A stretch of 64,000 bases of DNA from Sphingomonas sp. IC-11 (lineage in GTDB: Bacteria > Pseudomonadota > Alphaproteobacteria > Sphingomonadales > Sphingomonadaceae). The DNA is taken from positions 496,001 through 560,000 of the forward strand of contig NZ_JAJNDU010000001.1 in assembly GCF_021043365.1 (NCBI RefSeq), in the 5' to 3' direction. The notes below the pieces were generated by a model. That model worked only from the letters and a program-made list of their open reading frames with translations, was not told where the DNA came from and did no database searches. Shown here piece after piece: positions 17,194 to 27,566 of the stretch; position 1 is the first letter of the stretch; each line of letters begins with the position of its first letter. The position numbers were made by a program, and so were the translations under genes.

Positions 17194-18263
17194 TGTTGTA
17201 CTGGATCGCCGAGCAGCTCGGTTTCCCGGGTATTCTCAATCTTATCCGTTATCTGTCGTTCCGCACCGGCGGCGCCATCGCAACGGCGTTGTTCATCGGC
17301 CTGATCATCGGGCCAAAGTTCATCGGCTGGCTTCGGGTGCGGCAGGGCAAGGGACAGCCGATCCGGGCGGACGGACCACAGACTCATCTCGCCAAGCGCG
17401 GAACGCCCACGATGGGCGGGCTCATGATCCTGACGAGCCTTGCGCTTTCCATTCTGATCTGGATGGACTTGCGCAATCCGTTCGTCTGGGCGTGCCTGTT
17501 CGTCACTCTCGGTTTCGGCGCGATCGGTTTCCTGGACGATTATGACAAGGTTCGTAAGGCGAGCACCGCGGGCGTCCCTGGGCGTGTGCGTCTGCTGCTG
17601 GAATTTGCAATCGCGGGCATCGCTGCCTGGATCATCAGCTACGAGAACGGGACTGGCCTCTACTTGCCGTTCACCAATCGCGTATATCTGGAACTCGGCT
17701 GGTTCTTCCCGGTATTCGCAGCCTTCACGATCGTGGCCTTCGGCAATGCCGTGAACCTCACCGATGGTTTGGATGGTCTCGCCACCATGCCGGTGATCAT
17801 CGCCTCAGTCGCCTTCATGCTGATCGTCTATCTGGCCGGTAACGTGAAGTTCGCCGACTACCTTGGCATTCCCCATGTTGGCCGGGCCGGCGACTTGGCG
17901 ATCTTCTGCGGTGCGATGATCGGCGCGGGTCTGGCCTTCCTGTGGTACAATGCCCCGCCGGCGGCGGTGTTCATGGGGGATACCGGTAGCCTTGCTTTGG
18001 GCGGCGCACTGGGCACGATCGCGGTCGTCGCGCATCACGAGATCGTCCTTGGGATCATCGGCGGCCTCTTCGTGGTCGAGGCGATGAGCGTCATCATTCA
18101 AGTCTTCTGGTACAAGCGCACTGGCAAGCGCGTGTTCCGCATGGCGCCGATCCACCACCATTTCGAACAAATGGGCTGGAGCGAGCCGACCGTGGTCATC
18201 CGTTTCTGGATCATCAGCCTCGTGCTGGCGCTCGCCGGTCTTTCGACGTTGAAGCTCCGGTGA
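17193..18263 (+). CDS. mraY: Phospho-N-acetylmuramoyl-pentapeptide transferase MraY
   Basis: A 356-residue polytopic inner-membrane enzyme that attaches phospho-MurNAc-pentapeptide to undecaprenyl phosphate, making lipid I. Signatures: [11 protein letters not shown], the DDYDKVRK loop, [16 protein letters not shown] and the [12 protein letters not shown] histidine motif. Start GTG at 17193 shares one base with the murF TAG; the TTG that follows is also possible. Joined to murD by GTGA. Confidence 0.97.
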   Translation: MLYWIAEQLGFPGILNLIRYLSFRTGGAIATALFIGLIIGPKFIGWLRVRQGKGQPIRADGPQTHLAKRGTPTMGGLMILTSLALSILIWMDLRNPFVWACLFVTLGFGAIGFLDDYDKVRKASTAGVPGRVRLLLEFAIAGIAAWIISYENGTGLYLPFTNRVYLELGWFFPVFAAFTIVAFGNAVNLTDGLDGLATMPVIIASVAFMLIVYLAGNVKFADYLGIPHVGRAGDLAIFCGAMIGAGLAFLWYNAPPAAVFMGDTGSLALGGALGTIAVVAHHEIVLGIIGGLFVVEAMSVIIQVFWYKRTGKRVFRMAPIHHHFEQMGWSEPTVVIRFWIISLVLALAGLSTLKLR

Positions 18264-19564
18264 TCATCTCCCCGACCTGGGCTGGCCAGCGCTACGCGGT
18301 GCTGGGGCTTGCGCGTTCCGGTCTGGCGGCAGTGCGCGCTCTTGCCGCGGCTGGCGCGTATGTTGTCGCTTGGGACAGTGATCCTGCCGCGCGCGAGCGG
18401 GCGCAAGAGATCGACGGCGTGATCGTGCATGACATCGCCACGCTAGACCTGACGGGCGCCGCTGCCCTTGTGGTATCACCGGGTGTCCCGCTGAACACGC
18501 ATCCGATCGCCGCACAAGCGCGTGCAGCCGGGGTGCCAATCATTGGCGACATCGAATTGTTCGCGCAGGCGAGACCCCATCTGCCTCCGCACAAGGTGGT
18601 TGGCATAACGGGAACCAACGGCAAATCGACGACCACCGCATTGGTCGCTCATATCCTGGAGACGGCCGGCCGCCCGGTGCGGATGGCGGGAAACATCGGT
18701 CTGCCGATCCTCAGCCAGGATCCGCTTGCCCCCAATGAGAATGGCAGCGGGATCTACGTTCTTGAGCTGTCGAGCTATCAGATTGATCTCACCCACCGGC
18801 TCGACTGCGACGTCGCCGTGCTCCTCAACATCACGCCCGATCATCTCGATCGCTACGACGATTTCGCCGCCTATGCCGCCTCGAAGGGCCGCCTCTTCGC
18901 GATGCAATCCGCCGATCACGATGCAGTGATTGGCATCGGTGATGCACCCTCCGCGGAAATTGCCCGTGGCTTGTCTAGCCGGGGCGAGCATTTGACCAAG
19001 ATCGCGCCTGGCGTCTGCATGGATCAGTCTCGCTGGCCTTCGCTCCAAGGGCCTCACAATGCGCAGAACGCCTTGGCCGCGATCGCGGCGGCGCGGGCGC
19101 TTGGTGCGGAAGAGGCCGTCATTGATCGTGCTCTCGAAACCTTCCGGGGCCTCCCGCACCGGATGGAGAAGGTTCGAGAGGTGAATGGCGTCACCTTCAT
19201 CAACGACAGCAAGGCGACCAATCCGGAAAGCGCCGCGCCTGCTCTGGCGGCGTTCAGTCGCGTGCACTGGATCGTAGGCGGTATGGCAAAGGGCGAGGAT
19301 TTAGATGCCTGTCTGCCCCATCTTGATCATGTCGTGCGCGCTTATGCGATTGGTGATGCCGCCCCGGTATTCGCGCAAGTGCTAACGGGGAAGGTGCCCG
19401 TCGAGGAGGCAGGGACTCTCGAGGCGGCCATTGCCAGTGCGGCGGGTCAAGCCGTTCCGGGTGATGTCGTCCTGCTCTCGCCGGCAGCTGCTTCGTTCGA
19501 TCAGTTCCGCGACTATGAGCATCGCGGCCAGGCATTTCGCGAAGCAGTGGGGGGACTGTCTTGA
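18260..19564 (+). CDS. murD: UDP-MurNAc-L-alanine--D-glutamate ligase MurD
   Basis: This 434-residue cytosolic Mur ligase adds D-Glu to UDP-MurNAc-Ala. A Rossmann-type N-terminal domain ([21 protein letters not shown]) is followed by the ATP loop [15 protein letters not shown], the central [21 protein letters not shown] with [10 protein letters not shown], and the C-terminal [20 protein letters not shown] start overlaps the mraY stop; its TGA overlaps the ftsW TTG. Confidence 0.96.
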   Translation: MIISPTWAGQRYAVLGLARSGLAAVRALAAAGAYVVAWDSDPAARERAQEIDGVIVHDIATLDLTGAAALVVSPGVPLNTHPIAAQARAAGVPIIGDIELFAQARPHLPPHKVVGITGTNGKSTTTALVAHILETAGRPVRMAGNIGLPILSQDPLAPNENGSGIYVLELSSYQIDLTHRLDCDVAVLLNITPDHLDRYDDFAAYAASKGRLFAMQSADHDAVIGIGDAPSAEIARGLSSRGEHLTKIAPGVCMDQSRWPSLQGPHNAQNALAAIAAARALGAEEAVIDRALETFRGLPHRMEKVREVNGVTFINDSKATNPESAAPALAAFSRVHWIVGGMAKGEDLDACLPHLDHVVRAYAIGDAAPVFAQVLTGKVPVEEAGTLEAAIASAAGQAVPGDVVLLSPAAASFDQFRDYEHRGQAFREAVGGLS

Positions 19565-20787
19565 CGGATCGCGCGACCACGAACGGCCTACGCGGGCGGC
19601 TCAAGGAAAGGGGTGGCCGCGGCGATCGCTCGCCGCTGGGTACGTGGTTCTGGGACACGGACCGCATGCTGCTGCTGCTGACGTTCGCGTTGATCGCCGT
19701 GGGTCTGCTGTCCGTTGCCGCCGCGTCTCCCGCAACGGCGATGCGCTATTCGGGCGAGCAGTTGAAGATCCAGCCGCTCCACTATTTCTGGCGGCAGGTG
19801 ATGTGGGTGGCCGTATCTTTGCCCGTGCTGATCGGCATTTCGATGTTGCCGGTCCATCTCGCCCGCCGCGCTGCGGTGGTGGGCGCGATGGTGTTCAGCT
19901 TCATGCTCCTGCTGGTGCTGATCCCGGGCGTCGGCGTCGAGGTGAACGGCGCAAAGCGCTGGCTGGGCGTCGGCGTCTCGCAGTTCCAGCCGTCCGAGTT
20001 CCTGAAGCCCTGCTTCATCGTCACGGTTGCGTGGCTGCTCTCGTTGCGCACGAAGGAAGAGGGACTGCCGCTCACCGCCATTACCTTCGGCATGACGGCT
20101 GCGATCGGCGCGTTGCTGATGCTTCAGCCGGACTTCGGGCAGACGATGGTTTTCGGGTTGGTTTGGATAACCCTGCTTGTGATCGCGGGCACGCCGACAA
20201 AGACGCTTGCGGCCTTTTTTGCGATGGCGCCGGTGGGCGTCGGTGCCGCCTATATGTTCTACGGCACCGCTCGCACCCGCATCGACAGCTTTCTGTTTCG
20301 TGATCCGAACGAAGCGGAGGGCGCGCACTTCCAGACCGACGCTGCGCACCGCACGCTCACGTCGGGGGGCTGGACCGGAACGGGGCCGGGCGCCGGCACG
20401 TCCAAGTTCGGCTTGCCCGAGGCGCATACCGACTACATTTTCTCGGTGATCGGCGAGGAGTTTGGCTTGATCGCCTGTATGGTGATCGCGCTGCTGTTTC
20501 TGGCGATCGTTGCTCGCGTGTTCGTGAAGATGCTGGACGAGCAGGATAGCTTCAAATTGCTGGCCGCGTCGGGTCTGGCGACGCAATTCGGATTGCAGGC
20601 GCTGATTTCGATGGCTGTGAACACCGGGCTCGCGCCGTCCAAGGGGATGACATTGCCGTTCATCAGTTATGGTGGCTCATCAATGATCGCGTTGTCGATC
20701 GGCATGGGCCTGTTGCTTACCTTCACGCGTCGCAACCCGTTCCTGTTGCGCAGCCCCTATGTCGCCCGCTGGGGGAACGCGGCATGA
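19561..20787 (+). CDS. ftsW: Septal peptidoglycan polymerase FtsW
   Basis: This 408-residue SEDS-family membrane protein has about ten hydrophobic segments after a 35-residue cytosolic N terminus. Signatures: GAKRWLGVGVSQFQPSEFLKP and the C-terminal NTGLAPSKGMTLPFISYGGSSM. FtsW polymerises lipid II at the septum, paired with FtsI encoded nearby. The TTG start overlaps the murD stop (TTGA), and ATGA connects to murG. Confidence 0.95.
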   Translation: MTDRATTNGLRGRLKERGGRGDRSPLGTWFWDTDRMLLLLTFALIAVGLLSVAAASPATAMRYSGEQLKIQPLHYFWRQVMWVAVSLPVLIGISMLPVHLARRAAVVGAMVFSFMLLLVLIPGVGVEVNGAKRWLGVGVSQFQPSEFLKPCFIVTVAWLLSLRTKEEGLPLTAITFGMTAAIGALLMLQPDFGQTMVFGLVWITLLVIAGTPTKTLAAFFAMAPVGVGAAYMFYGTARTRIDSFLFRDPNEAEGAHFQTDAAHRTLTSGGWTGTGPGAGTSKFGLPEAHTDYIFSVIGEEFGLIACMVIALLFLAIVARVFVKMLDEQDSFKLLAASGLATQFGLQALISMAVNTGLAPSKGMTLPFISYGGSSMIALSIGMGLLLTFTRRNPFLLRSPYVARWGNAA

Positions 20788-21929
20788 GCCGTGCCCGACA
20801 CTTTGTACTCGCGGCTGGCGGCACTGGGGGCCACATGGTCCCGGCGGCTGCGCTGGCAGAAGAATTGATGCGGCGCGGGCACCGTGTTGCTCTGGTCAGC
20901 GACGAGCGCGGCGTCCGCTTTCCCGGCTTGTTCGATGGCGTGCAGACCCATGTCCTTCCCGCCGGCCGGCTTGCCGGTGGGCCCGTGGGTTGGGCCAAGG
21001 CGGCGCGCGAGATGTGGCGCGGCCGGGCCATGGCGCGCGAACTGTATCGCACCTTCAAGCCGGCGGCGGTGATCGGGTTCGGCGGTTATCCCGCGTTTCC
21101 TGCGCTCGCTGCTGCCTTTGCGGAGAAGATCCCGACGGCCGTGCATGAACAGAACGCCGTTCTCGGCCGGGTGAATCGGCTGGTTGCGGGGCGCGTTGAT
21201 GCAATCGCGACATCCTACGGGAAGACGGAGCGACTGAAGCAGAAGTACGAGGGCAAGGCGCACCACGTCGGGAACCCGGTACGCGAAGCCGTGCTGGCCC
21301 TGCGCGCCCGGCCATATCCGCTGCTTGAGGAAGACGGTATTTTCCGGGTTCTGGTGACTGGCGGCTCACAGGGTGCGAGCGTTCTGTCGAAAGTGGTTCC
21401 GGATGGCTTGGCGATGCTGCCGGTCGCATTCCGTCGTCGGCTACAAGTGACGCATCAAGCGCGGATCGAGGACATCGACGGCGCGCGCGCAAAATATGCG
21501 GAGCTTGAGATCGCTGCAGATCTCGCAACCTATCTGCCCGACCTGCCGGAGCAACTCGGTTGGGCGCACTTGGTGATCGCGCGGGCGGGGGCCTCCACCA
21601 TCTCCGAACTTACAGCTGCAGGGCGTCCGGCAATCCTGGTACCGCTGCCGGGCGCCACTGATGATCACCAGACGGCGAACGCGCGTGAGATCACCGCGGC
21701 GGGAGGCGCTCGGACCATTCCTCAGAATGCGTTCACGCCGAGCGAACTTGCCAAGCAGATGCAGAAGCTGGGGCTTGATCCGGCAGCGCTTGAGAACGCC
21801 GCCGGACGCGCGCGTGCGTGCGGAAAGCCGGAGGCAGCACGCGACCTCGCCGACCTCGTAGAAAGCCTTGATGCGCCAACCGCGAAGCTGCCGGTCGGTG
21901 CTGCAAAGCCGAAGGAGGCCTTCGCATGA
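20784..21929 (+). CDS. murG: Undecaprenyldiphospho-muramoylpentapeptide beta-N-acetylglucosaminyltransferase MurG
   Basis: A GT-B glycosyltransferase of 381 residues that converts lipid I to lipid II on the cytosolic membrane face. G-loops [19 protein letters not shown] and [16 protein letters not shown] are present, with [13 protein letters not shown] and the UDP-GlcNAc region [28 protein letters not shown] overlaps on both sides tie it into the operon. Confidence 0.97.
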   Translation: MSRARHFVLAAGGTGGHMVPAAALAEELMRRGHRVALVSDERGVRFPGLFDGVQTHVLPAGRLAGGPVGWAKAAREMWRGRAMARELYRTFKPAAVIGFGGYPAFPALAAAFAEKIPTAVHEQNAVLGRVNRLVAGRVDAIATSYGKTERLKQKYEGKAHHVGNPVREAVLALRARPYPLLEEDGIFRVLVTGGSQGASVLSKVVPDGLAMLPVAFRRRLQVTHQARIEDIDGARAKYAELEIAADLATYLPDLPEQLGWAHLVIARAGASTISELTAAGRPAILVPLPGATDDHQTANAREITAAGGARTIPQNAFTPSELAKQMQKLGLDPAALENAAGRARACGKPEAARDLADLVESLDAPTAKLPVGAAKPKEAFA

Positions 21930-23329
21930 AGGGCGTCGCAACCGACATCGGGACTATCCACTTCGTCGGCATCGGCGGTATCGGCATGTCCGGTATCGCC
22001 GAGGTGATGCACAACCTTGGCTATAGCGTGCAGGGATCTGACGTGGCCGAAGGTTACGTCATCGAAGGGCTGCGTGCGCGCGGGATCAAGGTGACGATCG
22101 GGCATGATGCCGCGAACGTCGACGGTGTTGCCGTGGTGGTCATCTCCACCGCCGTGAAGCGCGGCAATCCGGAGGTTGAGGCTGCGCTGAATCAGCGCAT
22201 CCCTGTTGTCCGGCGCGCCGAGATGCTCGCCGAATTGATGCGGCTGAAGTCGACGGTGGCGGTCGCCGGCACCCACGGCAAGACCACGACGACCTCGATG
22301 ATCGCTGCGCTCCTCGATGCTGGCGGCGTTGACCCCACGGTCATCAACGGCGGAATCATCAACAGCTACGGCTCTAACGCGCGTCTTGGCGACAGCGACT
22401 GGATGGTCGTGGAGGCGGACGAGAGCGACGGAAGCTTCCTGCGCCTTGACGGGACGATCGCGGTGGTCACGAACATCGATCCCGAACATCTCGATCACTA
22501 CGGCAGCTTTGAAAAGGCCAAGGATGCCTATGTCGAGTTCGTCGAGAACGTGCCCTTCTACGGCGCTGCTTTGCTTTGTTTGGATCATCCCGAGGTGCAG
22601 GCGCTGATCCCACGCGTCCGTGACCGTCGGATTGTCACCTATGGCTTCGCGGCCAGTGCTGATGTTCGGGGCGTCAATGTCGCTCCCTATCCGGGCGGCA
22701 ACCGCTTCGAAGCGTTGATTCGGCACCGGGACGGCACCGTTCGTTCGATCGAGAACATCGAGCTGCCGATGCCCGGCCGACACAATGTTCAAAATGCTTT
22801 GGCCGCGATCGGGGTCGCGCTGGAACTCGGCATCGGCGACGCTACCATTCAGCATGGCTTCCAGAAGTTCGGGGGAGTCAAGCGGCGCTTCACCAAGGTT
22901 GGGGAAGTGGCAGGTGCCGTCGTGATCGACGACTATGGTCATCATCCGGTCGAGATCCGCGCGGTTCTGGCCGCTGCGCGAGAATCGGCGCAGGGGCGGG
23001 TGATCGCGGTGGTTCAGCCGCATCGCTATTCGCGGCTGAGCAACCTGATGGATGACTTCCAGGGAGCCTTCAACGACGCGGATCAGGTCTATGTGACGCC
23101 GGTCTATGCCGCCGGCGAAGCGCCGATCCCTGGCGTCGACGCAGCCGCGCTGGTCGAAGGGCTGAAGCGTCGTGGCCACCGTGCGGTGGCATCGGTGGCG
23201 AACATCGACGAACTAGCCGCAACTTTGGCGACTGAGGTGCGCTCACAGGATCAGATTGTCTGCCTGGGCGCCGGCGACATCACGAAGTGGGCGGCTGCCC
23301 TTGCGCCCGCGATCGAGGCGCACAGGTGA
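21926..23329 (+). CDS. murC: UDP-N-acetylmuramate--L-alanine ligase MurC
   Basis: This 467-residue enzyme starts the stem peptide by adding L-Ala. [20 protein letters not shown] begins the UDP-binding domain, [16 protein letters not shown] is the ATP loop, [12 protein letters not shown] follows, and [14 protein letters not shown] is the C-terminal domain motif. GTGA overlap to murB. Confidence 0.97.
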   Translation: MKGVATDIGTIHFVGIGGIGMSGIAEVMHNLGYSVQGSDVAEGYVIEGLRARGIKVTIGHDAANVDGVAVVVISTAVKRGNPEVEAALNQRIPVVRRAEMLAELMRLKSTVAVAGTHGKTTTTSMIAALLDAGGVDPTVINGGIINSYGSNARLGDSDWMVVEADESDGSFLRLDGTIAVVTNIDPEHLDHYGSFEKAKDAYVEFVENVPFYGAALLCLDHPEVQALIPRVRDRRIVTYGFAASADVRGVNVAPYPGGNRFEALIRHRDGTVRSIENIELPMPGRHNVQNALAAIGVALELGIGDATIQHGFQKFGGVKRRFTKVGEVAGAVVIDDYGHHPVEIRAVLAAARESAQGRVIAVVQPHRYSRLSNLMDDFQGAFNDADQVYVTPVYAAGEAPIPGVDAAALVEGLKRRGHRAVASVANIDELAATLATEVRSQDQIVCLGAGDITKWAAALAPAIEAHR

Positions 23330-24222
23330 ACACCCAGGACCTCCCCCGGGTTCGCGGCCGGCTAACCGCTGATGCGCCGCTCGCGCCGCTCGTCTGGTTC
23401 AAGTCGGGCGGCTCGGCCCAATGGTTGTTTGAGCCAGCCGATGTCGAAGACCTCGCGCAGTTCCTCGCTGATCTCGATCCCACCGTGCCGGTGATGGCGC
23501 TTGGTTTGGGTTCGAACCTGATCGTGCGTGACGGCGGCGTACCGGGCGTGGTAGTCCGGCTGGGCAAACCGTTTGCGTCTGTCGAAAGGCTCGACACGAC
23601 GACGCTCCGGTGTGGCGGCGCGGCGAGCGGCATCCTGGTGTCTTCTACGGCTCGTGATGCAGGCATTGCTGGTGTCGAATTCCTGCGATCAATCCCGGGC
23701 ACGGTTGGCGGGTTCGTTCGGATGAACGGCGGTGCTTATGGGCGCGAAACCGCTGACGTGCTGGTTGAGTGCGACGTCGTGCTTCGCACCGGCGAGCGGC
23801 AAACTCTTCCGGTGGAGGCACTAGGTTACACCTACCGACACTCGGAGCTTCCCGAGGGCGCCATCGTGGTGAGTGGCACGTTCCGCGGCGTGCCGGGGGA
23901 GACTGCGGCAATCCAGGCCGAAATGGACCGCATCGCCGCCAGCCGCGAAGCGTCCCAGCCGCTCCGCTCCAGAACCGGCGGGTCGACGTTCAAGAATCCT
24001 CCGGGCCACAAAGCCTGGGCGTTGGTGGACGAGGCGGGTTGCCGGGGGCTTCGTCGCGGCGACGCGCAGGTCAGCGAGAAGCACACCAACTTCCTGCTGA
24101 ATCTCGGCGGCGCGACCAGCGCCGACATTGAGGCGCTGGGGGAGGATGTGCGAGCGCGGGTAAAGGAGAAGAGCGGGGTGACGCTCGATTGGGAAATTCA
24201 GCGGGTGGGAGTTCCCTCGTGA
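23326..24222 (+). CDS. murB: UDP-N-acetylenolpyruvoylglucosamine reductase MurB
   Basis: The 298-residue flavoenzyme reduces UDP-GlcNAc-enolpyruvate to UDP-MurNAc with NADPH. FAD-binding signatures are [18 protein letters not shown] and [32 protein letters not shown] contains the catalytic serine of the proton-relay loop, and [10 protein letters not shown] completes the family. I use the GTG that overlaps the murC stop; an ATG further upstream at 23287 would run within murC codons. Confidence 0.96.
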   Translation: MNTQDLPRVRGRLTADAPLAPLVWFKSGGSAQWLFEPADVEDLAQFLADLDPTVPVMALGLGSNLIVRDGGVPGVVVRLGKPFASVERLDTTTLRCGGAASGILVSSTARDAGIAGVEFLRSIPGTVGGFVRMNGGAYGRETADVLVECDVVLRTGERQTLPVEALGYTYRHSELPEGAIVVSGTFRGVPGETAAIQAEMDRIAASREASQPLRSRTGGSTFKNPPGHKAWALVDEAGCRGLRRGDAQVSEKHTNFLLNLGGATSADIEALGEDVRARVKEKSGVTLDWEIQRVGVPS

Positions 24223-24317
24223 TCAGTGACGGACCGGAAAGCATGTTCATCGCCCCGGCCACGCTGGACGCGTCCCGGTGTTTGGCGCCCAGCGTCATGG
24301 GAGGTGGTCGTGGCTGA
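24219..24317 (+). CDS. Possible 32-residue coupling ORF between murB and ddl
   Basis: A GTG overlapping the murB stop (GTGA, as at other joints) opens a short frame that ends at 24317, just past the ddl GTG at 24310. The peptide ([16 protein letters not shown] and a Gly-rich end) matches nothing known to me. It would carry ribosomes across the 87-bp gap and deliver them to the strong ddl ribosome site. It could equally be chance. Confidence 0.25.
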   Translation: MISDGPESMFIAPATLDASRCLAPSVMGGGRG

Positions 24318-25251
24318 GGCTGTGTCCCCGATCCATATCGCCGTCCTGATGGGTGGCTGGTCGGCAGAGCGAGAGGTCTCGCTCTCTTCCGGCGCTGGCA
24401 TCGCCGATGCTCTCGAAAGCCTTGGCCACCGCGTCACTCGGATCGACATGGATCGCGATGTCGCCGCCCGTCTTGCGGCGGCGAAGCCGCATCTCGTCTT
24501 CAATGCGCTTCACGGCTCGCCGGGAGAGGACGGTTCGATCCAGGGCCTGATGGACATCATGGGGCTGCGCTATACGCACAGTGGTCTCGCCACTTCCGTG
24601 ATCGCGATCGATAAGGTGCTGACAAAGCAGGCACTGGTGCCGCATGGTGTCCCGATGCCCGGCGGACGGATCGTCTCCACAGAGGATCTGTACGCCGGCG
24701 ATCCGCTGTCCCGCCCCTATGTGTTGAAGCCCGTCAATGAGGGCTCCTCGGTCGGTGTCGCGATCATCACGGACGAGGGCAATTACGGCAATCCGATCAA
24801 CCGCGATGCGAAGGGGCCGTGGCAGGAATTCGATCATCTGCTGGCCGAGCCTTATGTGCGCGGTCGCGAACTAACGACAGCCGTGCTGGGCGATCGAGCG
24901 CTCGGGGTAACCGAGCTTCGGCCGAAGTCAGGCTGGTATGATTATGATGCGAAATATACCGACGGTCTGACCGACCATATCTTCCCGGCGCCGATCCCTG
25001 ACGAGATCGCCGAGGCCTGCATGGCGATCGCCTTGCGCGCCCATCAACTGCTGGGTTGCAAGGGTTGCAGCCGCGCCGATTTCCGCTGGGATGATTCCCA
25101 GGGCGCCGACGGACTGTTCCTGCTGGAGGTGAACACCCAACCTGGCATGACTCCGCTCAGTCTGGTGCCCGAACAGGCGCGGCACTTGGGCATCAGTTAT
25201 CCGGAGCTGGTGCAGGCCATCGTTGATGAAGCGCTGAGGGAAGGAGCATGA
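24310..25251 (+). CDS. ddl: D-alanine--D-alanine ligase
   Basis: An ATP-grasp enzyme of 313 residues that makes the D-Ala-D-Ala dipeptide used by MurF. Signatures: VLMGGWSAEREVSLSSG, FNALHGSPGEDGSIQGLMD, VLKPVNEGSSVGVAI and the metal-binding end EVNTQPGMTPLSL. The GTG at 24310 was chosen because GGGAGG at 24299 sits five bases ahead and homologues start just before IHIAVLMGG; a start at 24226 would add 28 residues without similarity. ATGA overlap to ftsQ. Confidence 0.96.
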   Translation: MAEAVSPIHIAVLMGGWSAEREVSLSSGAGIADALESLGHRVTRIDMDRDVAARLAAAKPHLVFNALHGSPGEDGSIQGLMDIMGLRYTHSGLATSVIAIDKVLTKQALVPHGVPMPGGRIVSTEDLYAGDPLSRPYVLKPVNEGSSVGVAIITDEGNYGNPINRDAKGPWQEFDHLLAEPYVRGRELTTAVLGDRALGVTELRPKSGWYDYDAKYTDGLTDHIFPAPIPDEIAEACMAIALRAHQLLGCKGCSRADFRWDDSQGADGLFLLEVNTQPGMTPLSLVPEQARHLGISYPELVQAIVDEALREGA

Positions 25252-26165
25252 GCCGCTCGATCACTCGCGGTGGTCCGCAGCGTCGCCCCACCGTTCGCCG
25301 GCCCCCGCCGAAGAAGTCGCTGGGCGATCGCCTGATCACAGCATTGCCGGTGAGTGAGGCGGCACTCCGTCGCGCCGTTACGTGGTCAATCCTCGGGTTG
25401 GGCGGCGCAGTGGCCATCGCGACCGCCTCGTGGTTCGGCGTGCCGGGGGCCATCGGCACTGCGATGGCAGACACGACCGGTCAGATGGGGCTTCGTGTCG
25501 AGCAGGTGGATATCACCGGCATCAAGCGGATGAATCGCGAAACCGTGTACGCCGTGGCGTTGGAAGAACAGCCAAAGGCGATGCTACGGGTCGACCTCGA
25601 GCTGATCCGGCAGCGACTGCTGGCGTACGGCTGGATCGCCGACGCCTATGTCTCGCGCCGTCTCCCCGACCGTTTGCTCATCCACATCGTGGAGCGTGAG
25701 CCGGCGGCAATCTGGCAGAATGGCGGCGCGCTCACGCTCATTGATGCGAAGGGCGTGCCCCTGGAGCCGGTGGACCCCAGCCGCATGCCGGATCTGCCGC
25801 TGGTGATCGGACCCGGTGCCGATCGGCAGGAAGCGGCATACCAGCGCCTTCTCGCGGCTGCACCGGCACTGAAGCCACGGGTGAAGGCGGCCACATGGGT
25901 CGGCAATCGCAGATGGGATATCACCTTCGACACTGGCGAGACGCTCGCGCTGCCGCAGGACAATGCTGCGGGCGCCCTGGTGAAGTTCGCGGAGCTGGAC
26001 GGCGCACGTTCGCTGCTGGGCAAGGGATGGCTACGGTTCGACATGCGCGACCCTGCCAAGCTGGTGGCGCGAAAGCCGGGAACCGATATGGAGCAAGCGG
26101 TTCCGGAAACGGGAGCGGGCGCGGCAGTCGAGAGCGCGCGTTTCGCTCGGATCGACGAAGTCTAA
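25248..26165 (+). CDS. ftsQ: Cell division protein FtsQ
   Basis: This 305-residue bitopic membrane protein has a basic, Pro-rich cytosolic N terminus of about 45 residues, one membrane helix (SILGLGGAVAIATASWFGVP), then a POTRA domain (LRVEQVDITGIKRMNRETV) and the FtsQ beta domain. FtsQ bridges FtsL/FtsB and FtsW/FtsI in the divisome. AAGGAG lies close to the ATG, which overlaps the ddl TGA. Confidence 0.93.
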   Translation: MSRSITRGGPQRRPTVRRPPPKKSLGDRLITALPVSEAALRRAVTWSILGLGGAVAIATASWFGVPGAIGTAMADTTGQMGLRVEQVDITGIKRMNRETVYAVALEEQPKAMLRVDLELIRQRLLAYGWIADAYVSRRLPDRLLIHIVEREPAAIWQNGGALTLIDAKGVPLEPVDPSRMPDLPLVIGPGADRQEAAYQRLLAAAPALKPRVKAATWVGNRRWDITFDTGETLALPQDNAAGALVKFAELDGARSLLGKGWLRFDMRDPAKLVARKPGTDMEQAVPETGAGAAVESARFARIDEV

Positions 26166-26198
26166 GACGGCGCACGGGGCAGAACGGGGAGCAGGGGC

Positions 26199-27458
26199 AT
26201 GGCGAAGGCGGCACCGGAAGGGATCATCACTGCGCTGGATATCGGCACCTCCAAGGTGTCGGCGATGATCGCGCAGCGTGGCGATGGCGGAGAGCTGATC
26301 GTGCTTGGCACGGGACAGCGCGAATCGAAGGGCGTGAAGCGCGGCTATATCGCTGATATGGCGCTGACCGAGCTTGCCGTGCGCGAGGCTGTGGCACAGG
26401 CCGAGCGTATCGCCGGATTCAACATCGAGAACGTCTGGGCCGGCTTCTCCGCTGGCGGGCTGGTCAGTGACGAGGCCTTCATCGAGGTTGAGCTCAACGG
26501 CCATCGCATCGAGCAACAGGATATCGACGCCTTGTTGCAAGAGGGGCGGCAGGCGATTGATCCGCAGGGCCGGATGGTCCTGCACGCGCAGCCGGCGCTG
26601 TACACGCTGGACGGCCTGACTGGCGTGAAGAAGCCGCTTGGTCTCCACGCCGACCGGCTTGGCGTTCACATCCATGTGATCGCGGCTGACGGTTCGCCGG
26701 TCCGCAATCTGGACCTGACCGTCCGCTCGGCTCACCTCGAAGTGAAGTCGATCATCGCGTCACCGGTGGCTACGGGCCTGGCTTGCCTCAGCGAAGAGGA
26801 ACGCGACCTTGGCGTTGCGCTGGTGGAGATCGGCGCCGGCATCACCAACGTCTCGCTGTTCGCCGGTGGGATGCTGGTGGGTTTGAAGTCGATACCGATC
26901 GGGTCATGCGACATCACCGACGACATCGCTTCGGCGTTCGGCACGACCCGCGGTCAGGCGGAGCGCATGAAGTGCTTCCACGGCTCGGCCAATGCCTCGC
27001 CGCGTGACAATCACGAGATGATCGCGATCCGCCCCGGCCGCGCAGATGACGACGCCGATCCGCTGCAGATCACCAAAGCGGCCTTGATCAGTGTAATTCG
27101 TACCCGGCTCGAGCATCTCGTGAACGAAGTGCAGGTGGCGCTTAGGGAATTGAAGTTCGAGGGACCGGTCGGGCGGCAGGTCGTGCTGACCGGCGGCGGG
27201 GCCGAGCTGAAGGGCATTGCGGACTATGCTCAGCAAGTGCTCGGCCGTTCGGTTCGCGTCGGTCGCCCGCGCGGGTTGACCGGGTTGCCTGACGCACATG
27301 GCGGTCCCGGCTTTGCAACCCTGGCCGGCCTGGCGTTTTTTGCCGCATCCGATCCTGTCGATCTGCGTGGGCTTGTGCCGCAGCAGCAGATGGTGGTCCG
27401 GCAAAAGGGCCTAACAGCGCTCAGGCGTTTGTTTCAGGCGGCGAAGGCAAATTATTGA
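26199..27458 (+). CDS. ftsA: Cell division protein FtsA
   Basis: The 419-residue actin-like protein tethers FtsZ to the membrane. Phosphate-1 motif ITALDIGTSKVSAMIAQ opens it, the 1C subdomain follows with GYIADM, and VVLTGGGAELKGIADYA is the adenosine motif near the C terminus. The last 20 residues (VRQKGLTALRRLFQAAKANY) form the amphipathic membrane-targeting helix. GGGGAG at 26186 is seven bases from the ATG. A 108-bp gap separates it from ftsZ. Confidence 0.96.
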   Translation: MAKAAPEGIITALDIGTSKVSAMIAQRGDGGELIVLGTGQRESKGVKRGYIADMALTELAVREAVAQAERIAGFNIENVWAGFSAGGLVSDEAFIEVELNGHRIEQQDIDALLQEGRQAIDPQGRMVLHAQPALYTLDGLTGVKKPLGLHADRLGVHIHVIAADGSPVRNLDLTVRSAHLEVKSIIASPVATGLACLSEEERDLGVALVEIGAGITNVSLFAGGMLVGLKSIPIGSCDITDDIASAFGTTRGQAERMKCFHGSANASPRDNHEMIAIRPGRADDDADPLQITKAALISVIRTRLEHLVNEVQVALRELKFEGPVGRQVVLTGGGAELKGIADYAQQVLGRSVRVGRPRGLTGLPDAHGGPGFATLAGLAFFAASDPVDLRGLVPQQQMVVRQKGLTALRRLFQAAKANY

Positions 27459-27566
27459 TCCCGCGACGCTGCTTTTCGGCTGGCCCCGGGCCTTTCAATG
27501 TTGCACTAAGTTTAATGGCGATGGCGGGCCAGTGTTTCGTGCCCGAAATGACGGAGTAAATTGGCG

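Noticed and set aside
21722-23179. 485-codon minus-strand frame
   Set aside because: Antisense to murC and the murG end.
27459-27566. CtrA-type site (TTAA-N7-TTAA) or GANTC before ftsZ
   Set aside because: Only single half-like TTTAA text is present and no GANTC was found in this gap.
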